This document shows, piece after piece, positions 1 through 37,424 of a DNA stretch of 64,000 nt. The notes under the pieces were generated by a model. It worked only from the letters and a program-made list of their open reading frames with translations, made no database searches and had not been told where the DNA came from. Within the stretch, counting starts at the first letter, position 1, and the number at the start of each line of letters is the position of its first letter. Made by a program: the position numbers and the translations under genes. Source of the DNA: Xenopus tropicalis (lineage: Eukaryota > Chordata > Amphibia > Anura > Pipidae); NCBI RefSeq assembly GCF_000004195.4, contig NC_030686.2:44689961-44753960 (forward strand). The letters are read 5' to 3'.

Positions 1-699
1 ATGCCTGATTTGGGGAATGGCACTAAGTACAACCCAGACTCACTTAATGTTTATGCTGCACAAAATGCCCTTACCCCGTTATGGCTTGTGCCTCCATTAA
101 TGTCAGGATTTTATCATTCAGAAAGCCGGCTAGCATTAACTTTATATCTGTTTATATCTTTGAGGAATTCAGTGTTCCAAAGCGATTTGTAGATTAGTAG
201 CACTGTGATCCAGTTGTCAAATTGGCACACACAGCAAATTGGCAAACCTCAACAATATTCAGAATATACTTGGTACAAATATTCCCTACGGACACACCAT
301 ACCAGTCATGTCCTTCTACATGATTCTGGATACTATGGACTTGGTAACGCTTTGAATTGTGTCAGCAAAGCTGTAAATCTATCATTTGTATCATTTGGTA
401 TGGCAGAGGGGCTCCAAAGGTTACACCTGTATTGGGTCCCTGAAGTAAAAATGGGGTTTATATGGCAGCTGTGGGCAGTAAGTAGTCTGTACACAGCAGC
501 AGTGTTGACCGCTCTCCGTCAGCAGTAAGGAGACTGCTGTGTATCCACTTTGGTGCACCTATGGTTAAAATTACTAATAGTAAGGGAATGTTTCTTACAC
601 TATTCATTGGGGAAACTAAAAAATAGTAACAAGCAAAGGCCCATACCCCTCTCTCTCAGCTATCACATAAAGCACCCCTATGGAGAAACTCAAACCTGC

Positions 700-1800
700 C
701 ACATATGAGACGCCTAGTCGACTTCCAATATTGCCCACAGTTCGGAATCAGACACCTAGATGATCTATTGATTGAAAATTGTTTTGTATCAATATAACAA
801 CTCAAAATCAAACTCAACGAACCAAATATTCAGTTCTTCCGTTATCTCCAACTGAGACATGCCTTTCAATGTCAGTTTGGGACCTACCAACTCTCACCCA
901 CACTACAGCCGTGGGAAGCCAGACTCTGGGCCTCAGACCCTACCAACAGTGTCGGACTGGGACCCCAGGGGCCCACCAGAAAACCTCATAGGCCCACTCT
1001 CTTAACTATTTTTCCTCCATTCCTCACCCAACCTCTTTATTCTCCTAGTCTCTTTTATTTCCATTCTAGCATCTATTCTTCCCTCTATTTCTCCTCTTTG
1101 TTCCCATTCAGAAATAGGGAATGACCATGAAACAGGCCAAATGGTTAGGAGCAGAAGGGCCCACTGATCCCTGGGCCCCCCGGGAGTTTTCCTGGTATCC
1201 TGTTGGGCCAGTCCAACACTGCCTACCAAACTAGTTTCCTAACTGTATAGTATAACTCAAAACTCACATCCCATTCCATTTGATAAGGCAAAACGTAAAT
1301 GGCTGGCAAATGTTCCATCCCTAGATGAGGATCGATGGGACAAAACAACTGAGAACTTATACAACTTCTTAATATCACTCAGAGATAGAATGATCCAATT
1401 TAATATTCACCAAATATACATTAGCCCTCTGAAACTCAAGGCCATGGGGAAATTAGAAAGATCCAAATGTGTGAAATGTAATGGTAGAAGTAGGTTTCCT
1501 CCACTTGATCTGGGACTGTCCTAAGGTGTTTACATACTGGACAGAAGTCACCCACTATATAGGGGAACCCCTGTCTCTCCCTGGCATCAGGTCCCCCGAA
1601 GTATGTTTGAATAAAAAAAAAAATTATCATTACTGCGCTCACTCGTGTTCAATGGAAAAAAGGTAGTTATAATGAAAAGAATGAGTCCCATTCCTCCCAC
1701 AATCCAATAATAGATAGAATTAATAAATGGGACACTACCGCTGATCAAATTGACATACAACGCCTGGGGCGCCATACCCAAAGCTGGTGCAATAACTTAG
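700..1800 (+). mobile_element. Decayed LINE fragment (L1/Tx1-like 3' coding region)
   Basis: Broken reading frames encode typical C-terminal LINE pol sequence: FFRYLQLRHAFQ near 830-875, then KRKWLANVPSLDEDRWDKTT and SLRDRMIQFNIHQIYISPLK (~1280-1430), then a degenerate zinc-knuckle region FLHLIWDCPKVFTYW (~1490-1545). Stops and frameshifts show it is dead. A hAT element is inserted at 947-1221. The clade is a guess from the layout of the motifs. Confidence 0.7.
947..1221. mobile_element. Non-autonomous hAT element inserted in LINE
   Basis: Termini CAGTGTCGGACTGG and CCAGTCCAACACTG form imperfect inverted repeats. It is flanked by a perfect 8-bp target-site duplication CCTACCAA (939-946 and 1222-1229). 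A second family member is at 48464-48719. Confidence 0.85.
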
Positions 1801-3046
1801 AATTACCTCTGAATGGTCAGCTGTTCTAGGAAAAAAAATCCAAATTTTTCCAGTTTTCCCATCTTGGAAAACTTTGGTTTGTAAGAGCCTTGGGAAAGTC
1901 AGTTTGCTTGGGGGCAATACTTTCACGTGAGCACGGTTATAGCTCCTTGGCCCAGTTATGTTTCTTCCACGATGGGTGTGATTGGTCACAATAAGTGGCT
2001 AATTCACATGTAAGTGCAGTGGCAGTTTATCTAATAACTAGTTTTAGCACAGGTTGAAAGCAGGGAAAAAAACAAGAGCTTTTATCCCTTTCCCGAATGT
2101 AAAGGAACTTTTGTCCACTGTGTATCTAACACAAATATCCCAAAAAAGTAATACATTAGCCTTGGACCCTACATGAATAATGACACCTATGCTTGGGGCC
2201 AATGATAGGCTCAAACTACTAAGAGCAACTAAAACCTGAAGCCTATGATACAGTAAGGCTGTGTCCTATGAATAATATAGCACTATGACTCTACTGGACT
2301 AATGCGCTAAAATTCTTCAGCTGACCCTTATCTAGTAACTCATAGCAACCAATCAGGTGTGTGGTTTTTAAATAGCTGATCAGTAAATGTTACTTGCTGA
2401 TTGGTTGCTGTAGGTTACTATCCAAGTAGCAAACGCATACAGTAGGATAAGATTGTGGCACTCCATTTGCAGCAGAGAATTAAAATCAAATCCCCAATCT
2501 ATTCTCCAGTGAATTGGCACAAGTTTATCCACCTTGTTGCATTAAAGAATACACATATAGACATCTAAAGGACAAGTAAAGTGACACAGAATCCTTTTCT
2601 ACCATGGGGCTGGCACTTCTCTGGCATCAGCATGGGTTCTTTTCTCTGACAGCTGGGTCACCACCTTCACTGACTTCCCAGAGATCCCTTGTGGCTGTTA
2701 AGATCCAATCACGTGCACGGTATAATAACATTTAAAATTGGTGCATGTGCAGTATAGAAAAATAGAACATTCTACTGTACAAATGAATGGTCCTGGACAG
2801 GCACAAAGGATCCTGGGAAACAGTGAAGAACACAACATGGCACCTAAAGGAAATAAATATGAGCACAAAACCAGCCCAACTGCATGCAGTTACCCCTGAA
2901 TGATTAATCACATAGGAAATCACCGGGCCACCCTGCATGCAACTGCCCTGTGGTGTTGGCTTTGTGCTTGTATACCTACTACAAATCGGGGGGTGGCCAA
3001 CACTCCAGCCCAAGACCACTCCTGTGTGTGCTGGTGAATTCCACTA
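1801..3046. other. Upstream non-coding stretch, no gene recognised
   Basis: No splice-consistent coding sequence, RNA gene or clear element boundary was recognised on either strand. Short open frames (for example a 95-codon one at 2732-3019 on the minus strand) resemble nothing known. Confidence 0.5.
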
Positions 3047-3240
3047 AGGGTGAAGACACACGGAGCTACTAGTAGCAGCTACTTGTTTTGGCTACTAAAA
3101 TAGACAAAGCGGATTATTTACTGATAATATGTGTGTTTTAGCAGAGGCAATTCTTATTATTGTCTATGGCAAGGTATTTTCTGGAGTTTAGTAGCCTTGA
3201 AAAAGTAGGTGCTACTAGTAGCCCAGTGTGTCTTCACCCT
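3047..3240. mobile_element. MITE with AGGGTGAAGACAC termini
   Basis: Inverted ends AGGGTGAAGACAC and GTGTCTTCACCCT, followed inside by inverted GAGCTACTAGTAGC-type sequence, flanked by TA on each side. A left-truncated copy is at 11272-11462. The superfamily is not certain. Confidence 0.75.
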
Positions 3241-3289
3241 TACTGGGAAAAAACCTGAGCAAAGATAATGCACTTCTAAGCAACATTCC

Positions 3290-3545
3290 AATATATGTTC
3301 ACTTACATACTTATTTGTAATGGTTACTTAAAGCAGTGTTTCATTTCTTTCTATTCTCTGGTTCCGACTCCTGAAACAATGTAACACAAGTCAGCGCCCC
3401 TTCAGGTCTGTCAATCACCTGGCTTCTGCTACATTGTTTCAGGAGTCACTTCAAAAACCAGAAACATTTTGCTTCCTATAGCTATTACAAATGCTTTTAG
3501 AACCACCGAAATTGGAAAATTGTTTAGAATGACATTTTCTTTCAT
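3290..3545. mobile_element. Diverged MITE related to 10831-11152
   Basis: Shares ACTGAAACAATGTAACACAA-type sequence and its flanks with the copy at 10831-11152. The inverted ends are not clear here. Confidence 0.45.
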
Positions 3546-3618
3546 TAGGAAAATGACAGTATTTAAGGTGTGGGCAATTTCAGTCACATGTTCAGCGCTG
3601 ACCTATAATGTAATGGAG

Positions 3619-4410
3619 AGGGGTTTTAGTAAGGGGGGTTTTAGTAGGGGGGGGGTTTAGTAAGGGGGGGGGGTTTAGTAAGGGGGAGTTTTAGTAGGGG
3701 GGTTTTTAGTAAGGGGGGGTTTTAGTAAGGGGGGTTTTAGTAGGGGGGGTTTTAGTAAGGGGGGTTTTAGTAAGGGGGGTTTTAGTAGGGGGGCTTTTAG
3801 TAAGGGGGGTTTTAGTAAGGGGGGTTTTAGTAAGGGGGGTTTTAGTAAGGGGGTTTTTAGTAAGGGGGGTTTTAGTAAGGGGGTTTTAGTAATGGGGGTT
3901 TTAGTAAGGGGGTTTTAGTAAGGGGGGTTTTAGTAAGGGGGGGTTTTAGTAAGGGGGGGTTTTAGTAAGGGGGGTTTTAGTAAGGGGGGTTTTAGTAAGG
4001 GGGGTTTTAGTAAGGGGGGTTTTAGTAAGGGGGGTTTTAGTAAGGGGGTTTTAGTAAGGGGGGGTTTTAGGTAAGGGGGGTTTTAGTAAGGGGGGTTTTA
4101 GTAAGGGGGGTTTTAGTAAGGGGGGTTTTAGTAAGGGGGGTTTTAGTAAGGGGGTTTTAGTAAGGGGGGGTTTTAGTAAGGGGGGTTTTAGTAAGGGGGG
4201 TTTTAGTAAGGGGGGTTTTAGTAAGGGGGGTTTTAGTAAGGGGGGTTTTAGTAAGGGGGGTTTTAGTAAGGGGGGGTTTAGTAAGGGGGGGTTTAGTAAG
4301 GGGGGGTTTAGTAAGGGGGGGTTTAGTAAGGGGGTTAGTAGGGGGGTTTAGTAAGGGGGGGTTTAGTAAGGGGGGGTTTAGTAAGGGGGGTTTAGTAAGG
4401 GGGGGTTTAG
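3619..4410 (+). repeat. G-rich 15-bp minisatellite
   Basis: About 52 near-identical copies of TTTTAGTAAGGGGGG, with some 14- and 16-bp variants that differ in the length of the G run. G runs of 5-9 at regular spacing are ideal for G-quadruplex formation. The array lies ~450 bp upstream of the SAP30BP promoter. Confidence 0.97.
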
Positions 4411-4839
4411 CTGCAGTATTTACAAATTCAGGGCTAATATTTGTTTTGCACAAGAGAGAAGCTCTGTTGCCCGAAGTATAGAAGGCTGGGTGATAGAATT
4501 TGAAATACAGCATGTAATTGTCCAGCTTTAGTATCTGAAGTATTTTTGAGTCAGAGGTGTCTTGCTACCCACAATGCCCTTTCCCATGATCCTGTGCAAT
4601 GTTGTAGTTTTACTTTTCCATTGAACCCCATACACCTAAGAACCCCCTGGGCAGATGTATAGGTTCCTAGCACCCACATACCCAGCAATGCCCCGTCCTG
4701 CTGCCCCCTGAGCATGGGAGGGGATAACCTGTTACACCATTCAGCCCCCCACACACCGCCCAAACGCCCCCCGCAACCTGCCCACAAGTAAATAAGCCTC
4801 CTTACAAACTTCCTCCCAACTTCCGCCGGTCCCGGCGCT

Positions 4840-4956
4840 CTCTGATGACGTCACTGCGGGGGAATCCGTCCGTGGGAGGGTTGCTATGGTAACGTCCCCG
4901 CACCTTCCTTCCGGCCCCCCCCCCTGCAGGAAAACGTCACAGGTGCGACCGGAGAG
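4840..4956 (+). promoter_or_regulatory. SAP30BP: SAP30BP core promoter and short 5' UTR
   Basis: A GC-rich, TATA-less stretch directly before the start codon carries four recognisable sites in ~120 bp. They are a perfect ATF/CREB palindrome TGACGTCA at 4846-4853, an RFX-type X-box GTTGCTATGGTAAC at 4880-4893, an ETS core CTTCCGG at 4908-4914, and GAGATGGCGGC at 4955-4965, which overlaps the ATG and resembles a YY1 site. This composition is typical of housekeeping CpG-island promoters. In human the locus is head-to-head with RECQL5, so the promoter may be bidirectional. No RECQL5 coding exon could be seen to the left. The transcription start is inferred to lie at ~4900-4950 and is not seen directly. 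Confidence 0.7.
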
Positions 4957-31697
<26,741 letters not shown>

Positions 31698-32020
31698 ATA
31701 ACCGGGAGACACCAGAAACCCCAGTGGAACATTTTTGTGGACCTTGATTTTAGGCATTGAACTCTGTCCTTTACTGAGCTTACAAGCCATGTGGCTTTCC
31801 GACTATGAATCACTGTGCAAGAGTCCGGGAAACACACTGCAGCCTATATACTGGACACTGACCAGACGGACTCTATTCTATTACAGGCAGCAGCTCCTTA
31901 TAACGGACAATCTGTTTTTGGTTGCGTGGGAGTGGAATGATATTATAGGAACTACAAGTTCTAAAATGTCAACTTTTCTTTTTTTAATTTTTTTTTTCTT
32001 TATTAAAATCTTAAATGCTC
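31698..32020 (+). other. SAP30BP: SAP30BP 3' UTR with probable poly(A) signal
   Basis: Follows the stop codon directly. An ATTAAA hexamer at 32002-32007 lies after a T-rich stretch and is the first plausible cleavage signal. A second possible signal, AATAAA, is at 32432-32437. The exact 3' end is inferred. Confidence 0.55.
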
Positions 32021-32974
32021 CCTTTTCTTCTTTCTTACGGACCAAACATTTATTTCCTTCCTCCAGCATATTCCATATGCAGCTTCCATCTTGCCTGCTT
32101 TCCATAAAGGCTTCTTTCACCTGTTACGTATAAGAGTAACACTGTTCCACAGTTTACTCAGGTTGAAATGGTACATTTGGTGGCACAACAGAAATTAAAT
32201 GAATGCTTTTAGGGTACCATATATAAATTAGGCATAGGAACCAGAGCATCTGAGAAGTTGATTGGTGGCTGAGCACTATCACTGTTGTGGTTGTTGGTGG
32301 AGGATGAGGGGTATTGCTCAAGAGTGCCTCGGACACTGTTTGGTCTGTAAGTTCTGCATGGAATGTTCTGTCTCTCTAAGGACAAATGACTGTTGTGTGG
32401 GAGACTGGCTGTCGCATTAAGTGGGAGCAGAAATAAACAAAACAAACCCAACCCTGTTGGTTGGGGAGAGACTTGAGGGAACTCATGCAGCATCAGCTTG
32501 TGCGGAGAGTCTCTTGACGCGTGTCATGGCTGCTCCTCCCTCATTCCATTGAATCTGTCGCCTCCGGCAGCACAAGCCTGGGCTCATCCGATTCTGGGAT
32601 GTGTGAAAGAAGGGAGCTTTCAGCTGTACTGACAGCTGGCATCCTCTCCTGTGTGTCAGGGAATGGGCTTGGTCCTCACCTTGGTGTGTGTGAGGGAAAT
32701 GGAATTATATCTGTATGTGAGGGAATGAGACCGTTACTCTCCAGTGTGCATCTATGTGTATAAAGGCATTGTTCCTCTCATGTCTGTATAGGGATTGGTG
32801 GTTTGTCTGCATTTCTGTCTGTGAGGGAATGGAATGGGAGGGGTGCGTGTGTATGAGACAGACTGAGGGATCCCCTCTCCTCTGTGACTGTGAAACATTG
32901 ATTTATGGGGGTAGGAAGGGATACCAACATATTGATCTTTATCATTTATTTGCCTTATTAAGCTTTATTCATTA
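32021..32974. other. Intergenic stretch, nothing recognised
   Basis: After the SAP30BP 3' end. No coding exon, RNA gene or complete element was recognised. The GTGTGTGAGGG-type words around 32680-32860 recur loosely. Confidence 0.5.
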
Positions 32975-33225
32975 GGGCAACCATCTCCAACCAGTTGCTC
33001 ATGAGCAACATGTTTGGTTTTGGTTGAATAAAAGATATACTACCAAACAAAGTCCCCTGTAGAGTAATAGTCTGCATAGAGACTACCAAATAGCCAATCA
33101 CAGTCCTTTTTTTTGGCACCCCCATGAACTTTTTATGATGCTTGAGTTGCCCCCAAACTCTTCTTACATTTGAGTGTGTCTCTTGAGTAAGAAAGGCGGG
33201 GACCCCGGCACTAGGGTGCAACAAT
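32975..33225. mobile_element. Decayed hAT element of the GATCCCCAACC family
   Basis: Contains CATCTCCAACCAGTTGCTCA and GAGCAACATGTTTGG at the left and AAAGGCGGGGACCCCGGCAC at the right, diverged equivalents of the ends at 30877-31181. Confidence 0.6.
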
Positions 33226-33581
33226 AGAGAGCAGGCTCAGGAGTATAGAGAGTCCTGGGGGTAGCACATCTCTAATCATTTGGGAAGCAACTGTATCCTC
33301 GTCAAAGTACGTCGAAGCCATAATTTGCACATTCAAATTTGGGGAAAAAATTAATTGTTGCATTCTTGCATTGCTCAGAGAATTCAAATCATATGAGCTT
33401 CAGGTTTCCAGTTTGGGTAAGCAGAACAAGATTTATTTGGCCGATTCCAGATCCTGAAAAAAGTGCCTAGGTATCATCCAATCCAAATCTTGGATTTGGC
33501 GCATCCCTGTAGTGCTGTTCAGCCATAGTACAAACAGTAGAACAATACTGCAAAAAAATAAATATACACAGTAAGCAAGAT

Positions 33582-33894
33582 TTAAGGTGGCCATACACCT
33601 TCAGGTGACGATGTCGCCAAGCGAGCGGATCGTCTCCCAATATCCCCACCTACGGGTGAGCGATATCAGGAGAATCCAGGCTACTTTGATTGTTTGGCCC
33701 TGTACGTTGATGTGGTCCCAGACCGACTTTTTCTATACCCATCGTTATAATTCGATCGTTTGACCCCAGGGCCAAACTAGATTCAACTAGATTATTTTAA
33801 CCTGCCCAATTTCAGGCCAGATATCGGTCGGGCAGGCCCGTCAGTAGTGCCCATATCGGCAGCCAGAATCGGCCCATGTATGTGGGGACCTTAA
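33582..33894. mobile_element. CCATACACG-family MITE with TTAA duplication
   Basis: TTAAGGTGGCCATACACC at the left and ATGTGGGGACCTTAA at the right, TTAA at both ends (33582-33585, 33891-33894). Interior CAAGCGAGCGGATCGTCTCC and GGTCGGGCAGGCCCGTC. Confidence 0.85.
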
Positions 33895-34244
33895 GTCAAG
33901 AGTTCAGAGACCTATTGAGAAGAAGGTTCAAGCTATATTTCCCAGGTTTCACCCACAAAGGGCCCTACCTGGAACTTGCTGTGGAGCGCAATAAGCTAGC
34001 GCTAAGCCTGGTGCGAGTGTGATTTCTGCCAGTGCATCCCTACCCAGTCACATTCCATAGCTCTCCCGTATAGGTCAAGCAGCTGCACTGGTTCCTCCTA
34101 TTCCCATACATTCTCCTCCTTGGCCGCACACAAAAGGTCATTGCCCGATCAGCACAATAACTTCAAGCAGTTCCATTGTGATTCAAATGAGCCACTCTCC
34201 TCCTTCTTCAATGGCTTCAGTGTGCGCTTAAATCCAGAGCATTC

Positions 34245-34247
<3 letters not shown>

Positions 34248-34283
<36 letters not shown>
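34248..34283 (+). repeat. Poly-C run of 36
   Basis: 36 consecutive C residues between TTCGTG and GCTCAAG. The length is likely approximate in any assembly. Confidence 0.9.
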
Positions 34284-34284
<1 letters not shown>

Positions 34285-34436
34285 CTCAAGGCAGAGGCCC
34301 TCACACTTTGATCCACGCTCGAACAGATTAGTTGTGAACAACAGTCCAGAAGATGCACATTCCAGCCACTATTGCTGAACTTTTTTTTTGTGCTAAAATG
34401 CTCCAGAAATCTCTACTTACAGGGATATAAAAGAGA

Positions 34437-34605
34437 GCAAATGAGGATTGTAAGCTCTTTTGGGCAGGGCTCTCTTCACCCCTTGTATCGGTTATTGGTT
34501 GCTTTATATGTTACTCTGTATGTCCAATGTATGTAACCCACTTATTGTACAGCGCTGCGGGATATGTTGGCGCTTTATAAATAAATGTTAATAATAATAA
34601 TAATT
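34437..34605 (+). mobile_element. 3' end of an L2/CR1-like retroelement
   Basis: Contains GTACAGCGCTGCGGGATATG and TTGGCGCTTTATAAATAAAT followed by an (ATA)n tail, the usual 3' end of such elements. An inverted copy follows at 34843-34960. Confidence 0.65.
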
Positions 34606-34842
34606 CACCTTTGGGTTTTGAATAAATGGCGAGCAAGCCAACAAGCAAATCTTTCCCCTAATATGCCAACTTTGGGTGGGTGATATTATGCTAATGTAAT
34701 TGTTTGGCCCTGGGGCCAAACATTCGCATTACAATGAAAAAGTGGAGTGTGGGCCACATCAGTGAACCAAAAAGGTCTTTGATCCAACAGAAAAGTCAAG
34801 CCTGTCTGATCGGCATTTGACATATCAGAGTATGATTGTATA

Positions 34843-34960
34843 GTTATTATTATTATTATCAACATTTATATATAAAGTGCCAACATATCCCGCAGCGCTG
34901 TACAATAAGTGGGTTTCATACATTGGACATGCAGAGTTACATATAATACAATATATACGT
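34843..34960 (-). mobile_element. Inverted second copy of L2/CR1-like 3' end
   Basis: Reads (TTA)n then AAAGTGCCAACATATCCCGC AGCGCTGTACAATAAGTGGG, the reverse complement of the tail at 34437-34605, with which it forms an inverted pair. Confidence 0.65.
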
Positions 34961-35196
34961 TAGTATAGTTTAATTTGTGTGGGGCACATTATTTCACCTA
35001 AACACGACACATTTTACAGTGGTCAGCACCATAACCCTTTGGCCACTAGGGGTGCTGTTGTGAATGCCCAAGCTATGGGGGGTGTTTCTGTAATTTGGAT
35101 TTCCGTATTTTTAAGTCAACTAAAAAAAATCATTCAAATATTAAATAAACCCAAGATTTTGCCTACAGTAAGTATTCATTATATAGATAATAGGTA

Positions 35197-35529
35197 CAGG
35201 TATGGGATCCATTATCTGGAAACCCGATATCCAGAAAGCTCCGAATTACAGAAAGCCTGTCTCCCATAGACTCCATTTTAATTTAAATAATTCAGATTTT
35301 TAAAATTGATTTCCTTTTTCTCTGTAAAGATAAAACAATGCTTTGTATTTGATATCAACTAAGATATAAATAATCCTTACTGGATGAAAAATAATCGTAT
35401 TGGGTTTAATTAATGTTTTATTGATTTTTTTTTTAGTAGACTTAAGGTATGAAGATCCAGATTACGGAAAGACCCCTTATCTGGAATACCCTTCGTCTTG
35501 AGCATTCTGGATAACGGGTCCTATACCTG
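35197..35529. mobile_element. Mariner-like MITE (CAGGTATGGGATCC)
   Basis: Ends CAGGTATGGGATCC and GGGTCCTATACCTG, flanked by TA on both sides (35195-35196, 35530-35531). A 333-bp intact copy; other copies are at 47775-48263 and 55335-56330. Confidence 0.85.
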
Positions 35530-35616
35530 TACTGCGTTATTATTACACGAAAAAGGGAAATCATTAAAAAAAAAAATTCATTTGATTAAAATTAAGTCTA
35601 TGGGAGATTGTCCTCC

Positions 35617-35658
35617 TGTAATTCAGAGCTTTCTGAATAATGGGTTTCACTAATCCTG

Positions 35659-35706
<48 letters not shown>

Positions 35707-35748
35707 CAGGATTAGTGAAACCCATTATTCAGAAAGCTCTGAATTACA
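35617..35748. repeat. 132-bp perfect palindrome around (TA)n
   Basis: Arms TGTAATTCAGAGCTTTCTGA... and its exact complement ...GAAAGCTCTGAATTACA enclose TTTATACAGG/CCTGTATAAA and an AT tract, giving a continuous dyad. The arm sequence is that of the CAGGTATGGGATCC MITE family, so two half-elements are probably joined head to head. Confidence 0.9.
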
Positions 35749-37189
35749 TATATATATTGCATGTTTAGTCTGTAAACATCCCAGCCATGCTAAAAGGGTC
35801 GGCCCATAAAGAGAAGTCCTTATCTTGGAGACGTAAGTTGTTTTATGGTTCGCTTTCCCCCAGGATTCTCTGATAAGTAACTGGGAGACAATGGCACTAA
35901 TAGTGCAGCTCCAATTAAAATCAGAGGGCTGGGATTTGAGCAGAGGTTGCTAATTTGCAGCCAGAGGGCAGATCAGGAAGGGGGGTGTCTAACAAGCAGG
36001 TAGGGTACACTCTCCAGTGACTAATAACTACCCCAGGCTTCCTGCCTTTATTGAGTTGAAATGATACACTAAATTAGTTTCTCTTAGGGAACTCACTTTG
36101 ATTTGTGACCTAAATTCCAAATTGGGGACAATCTTTTGTGGACTTGAGACTGTGTGGCAGGAAATGGACAGGAGATAACGCTGACAGCTTACTTTCTATT
36201 ATTTCATCTCCTTTTATTTAACTCTTTTCGCAGGGTATTTTCCCATCCCACCCAGCCTGGCTATTTCCTACCAGCCATTTCTCTTATATTCAGAATGAAA
36301 GGAGAACTTGCCCTGGGGGTTTATGTTTCCTTACTGTGTTTTCTTTATCACTTCTACTTGCACATTATTCCATATTTCCACCACGCCACAAAGTCCCTTT
36401 TCCAAACGGCTGGTGTTCTTTCCTGCCACTCTATTATGCATTTGTAAAGTTTAATGGTTTATTTGTTCTGCCTCGATTATGTTTTCTTATCTCCTCCACT
36501 CTCATAGTGAAAATCACACGCAGATCTCTCAGAGGCTCCATTGTTTGCATCGTGCCAGTGGGCTGTTGGGGGGATGCTGGGAATTGTTGTCCAACAGGGT
36601 CTGTCTTATTCCTTATCTCTTCAGGGGCTTGTAGGTCAGCGACCTCTAGAGCCAGCTAATCCTTTGCATTTGACCTTGATCCTTGTCCTTCTTTGTACTG
36701 CTCACCTGAGGAATCTACCTGCTGGCCTGTATCCGCATGTCTCAGATCTTGTGCTTCCCCTGTATGAGCTGCTGGGTTCCATACAAGATCTGTGTGGGGC
36801 ACATTTATCACAAACAGGTTGGCACTGTTGCCAAGTTGATCTGAAATCTGCACTTAGTAGGGGAGGGAGGTTGGTGTCATTGCCTGCTTTGCCTTTTGTT
36901 CTCTCTCCCTCTCTCCCCCTTCCCTTCTCTTGCTCTCCACCCCCCCCAAACAATAACTTTTCAGTAACTCTAGTCACAGAGGCTGAGAATCCATCTCACT
37001 CCCAGCTTCATCCAACAGCGGCATGGGTGTGGAAACCAAGTGAGAGGGTGCAGAAGGAGGGGGGGAGTGTACAGTACAGGGGTGGAAGGGATGTTCCAAG
37101 TGCTGTACCTGCCCTGCAGGTGTGCTTACAGTTCTCTGGAATGTCAGAAACAGCAGTGCAAGGTCTGAGTCACGCACAGAAATCCATAA
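35749..37189. other. Intergenic, low-repeat stretch with long open frame
   Basis: From ~36540 to 37329 one + frame stays open for 262 codons and two others are also depleted of stops, in GC- and C-rich DNA. The predicted peptide has no recognised domain and its codons look random. It is treated as part of a possible ITGB4 promoter island, not a gene. Confidence 0.4.
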
Positions 37190-37424
37190 AACTCCTTTTA
37201 TTCGCTCCTTGCCTGTGCATTCTCCCAGGAGGGGTGGGAGAGACCTGTTCTCTTGCAGATCTGGGACTGAGGGGGATACCACCAGCGGGGACGGATTTTC
37301 CCAAGCAGCCAAGTGGGATTCAGTGTTGATCAGTAGATTCTCCGCTTCTGCCTGGGATTGGAGAAGAAGGGCGCTTAAGCATATCCTTTGGACTTTGAAT
37401 CTAAATATCAGGAAACCCGCATTC
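37190..37424 (+). promoter_or_regulatory. Candidate ITGB4 promoter and non-coding first exon
   Basis: The first ITGB4 coding exon has an acceptor at 49800-49801, so a 5' UTR exon must exist upstream. The best candidate found by eye ends at 37424 with a strong donor CATTCG|GTAAGT. It lies in a GC-richer, low-repeat island (36900-37430) that also contains an AP-1 site TGAGTCA at 37166-37172 and E-boxes near 37107-37127. AP-1 control is common in epithelial genes. The exon start is arbitrary, and no transcript evidence is available. Confidence 0.3.

Noticed and set aside
4157..4513. 118-codon Pro/Thr/Leu-rich minus-strand frame
   Set aside because: Translation of the 15-bp G-rich minisatellite, whose length is a multiple of three.
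1..4800. Search for RECQL5, expected head-to-head with SAP30BP
   Set aside because: No helicase motif or plausible first exon was found on the minus strand. Only LINE, MITE and satellite sequence was recognised.
36541..37329. 262-codon open frame on the + strand
   Set aside because: No recognised domain, no family resemblance, no splice support. Two other frames are equally open in the same C-rich DNA, which points to base composition. Kept only as part of a possible promoter island.
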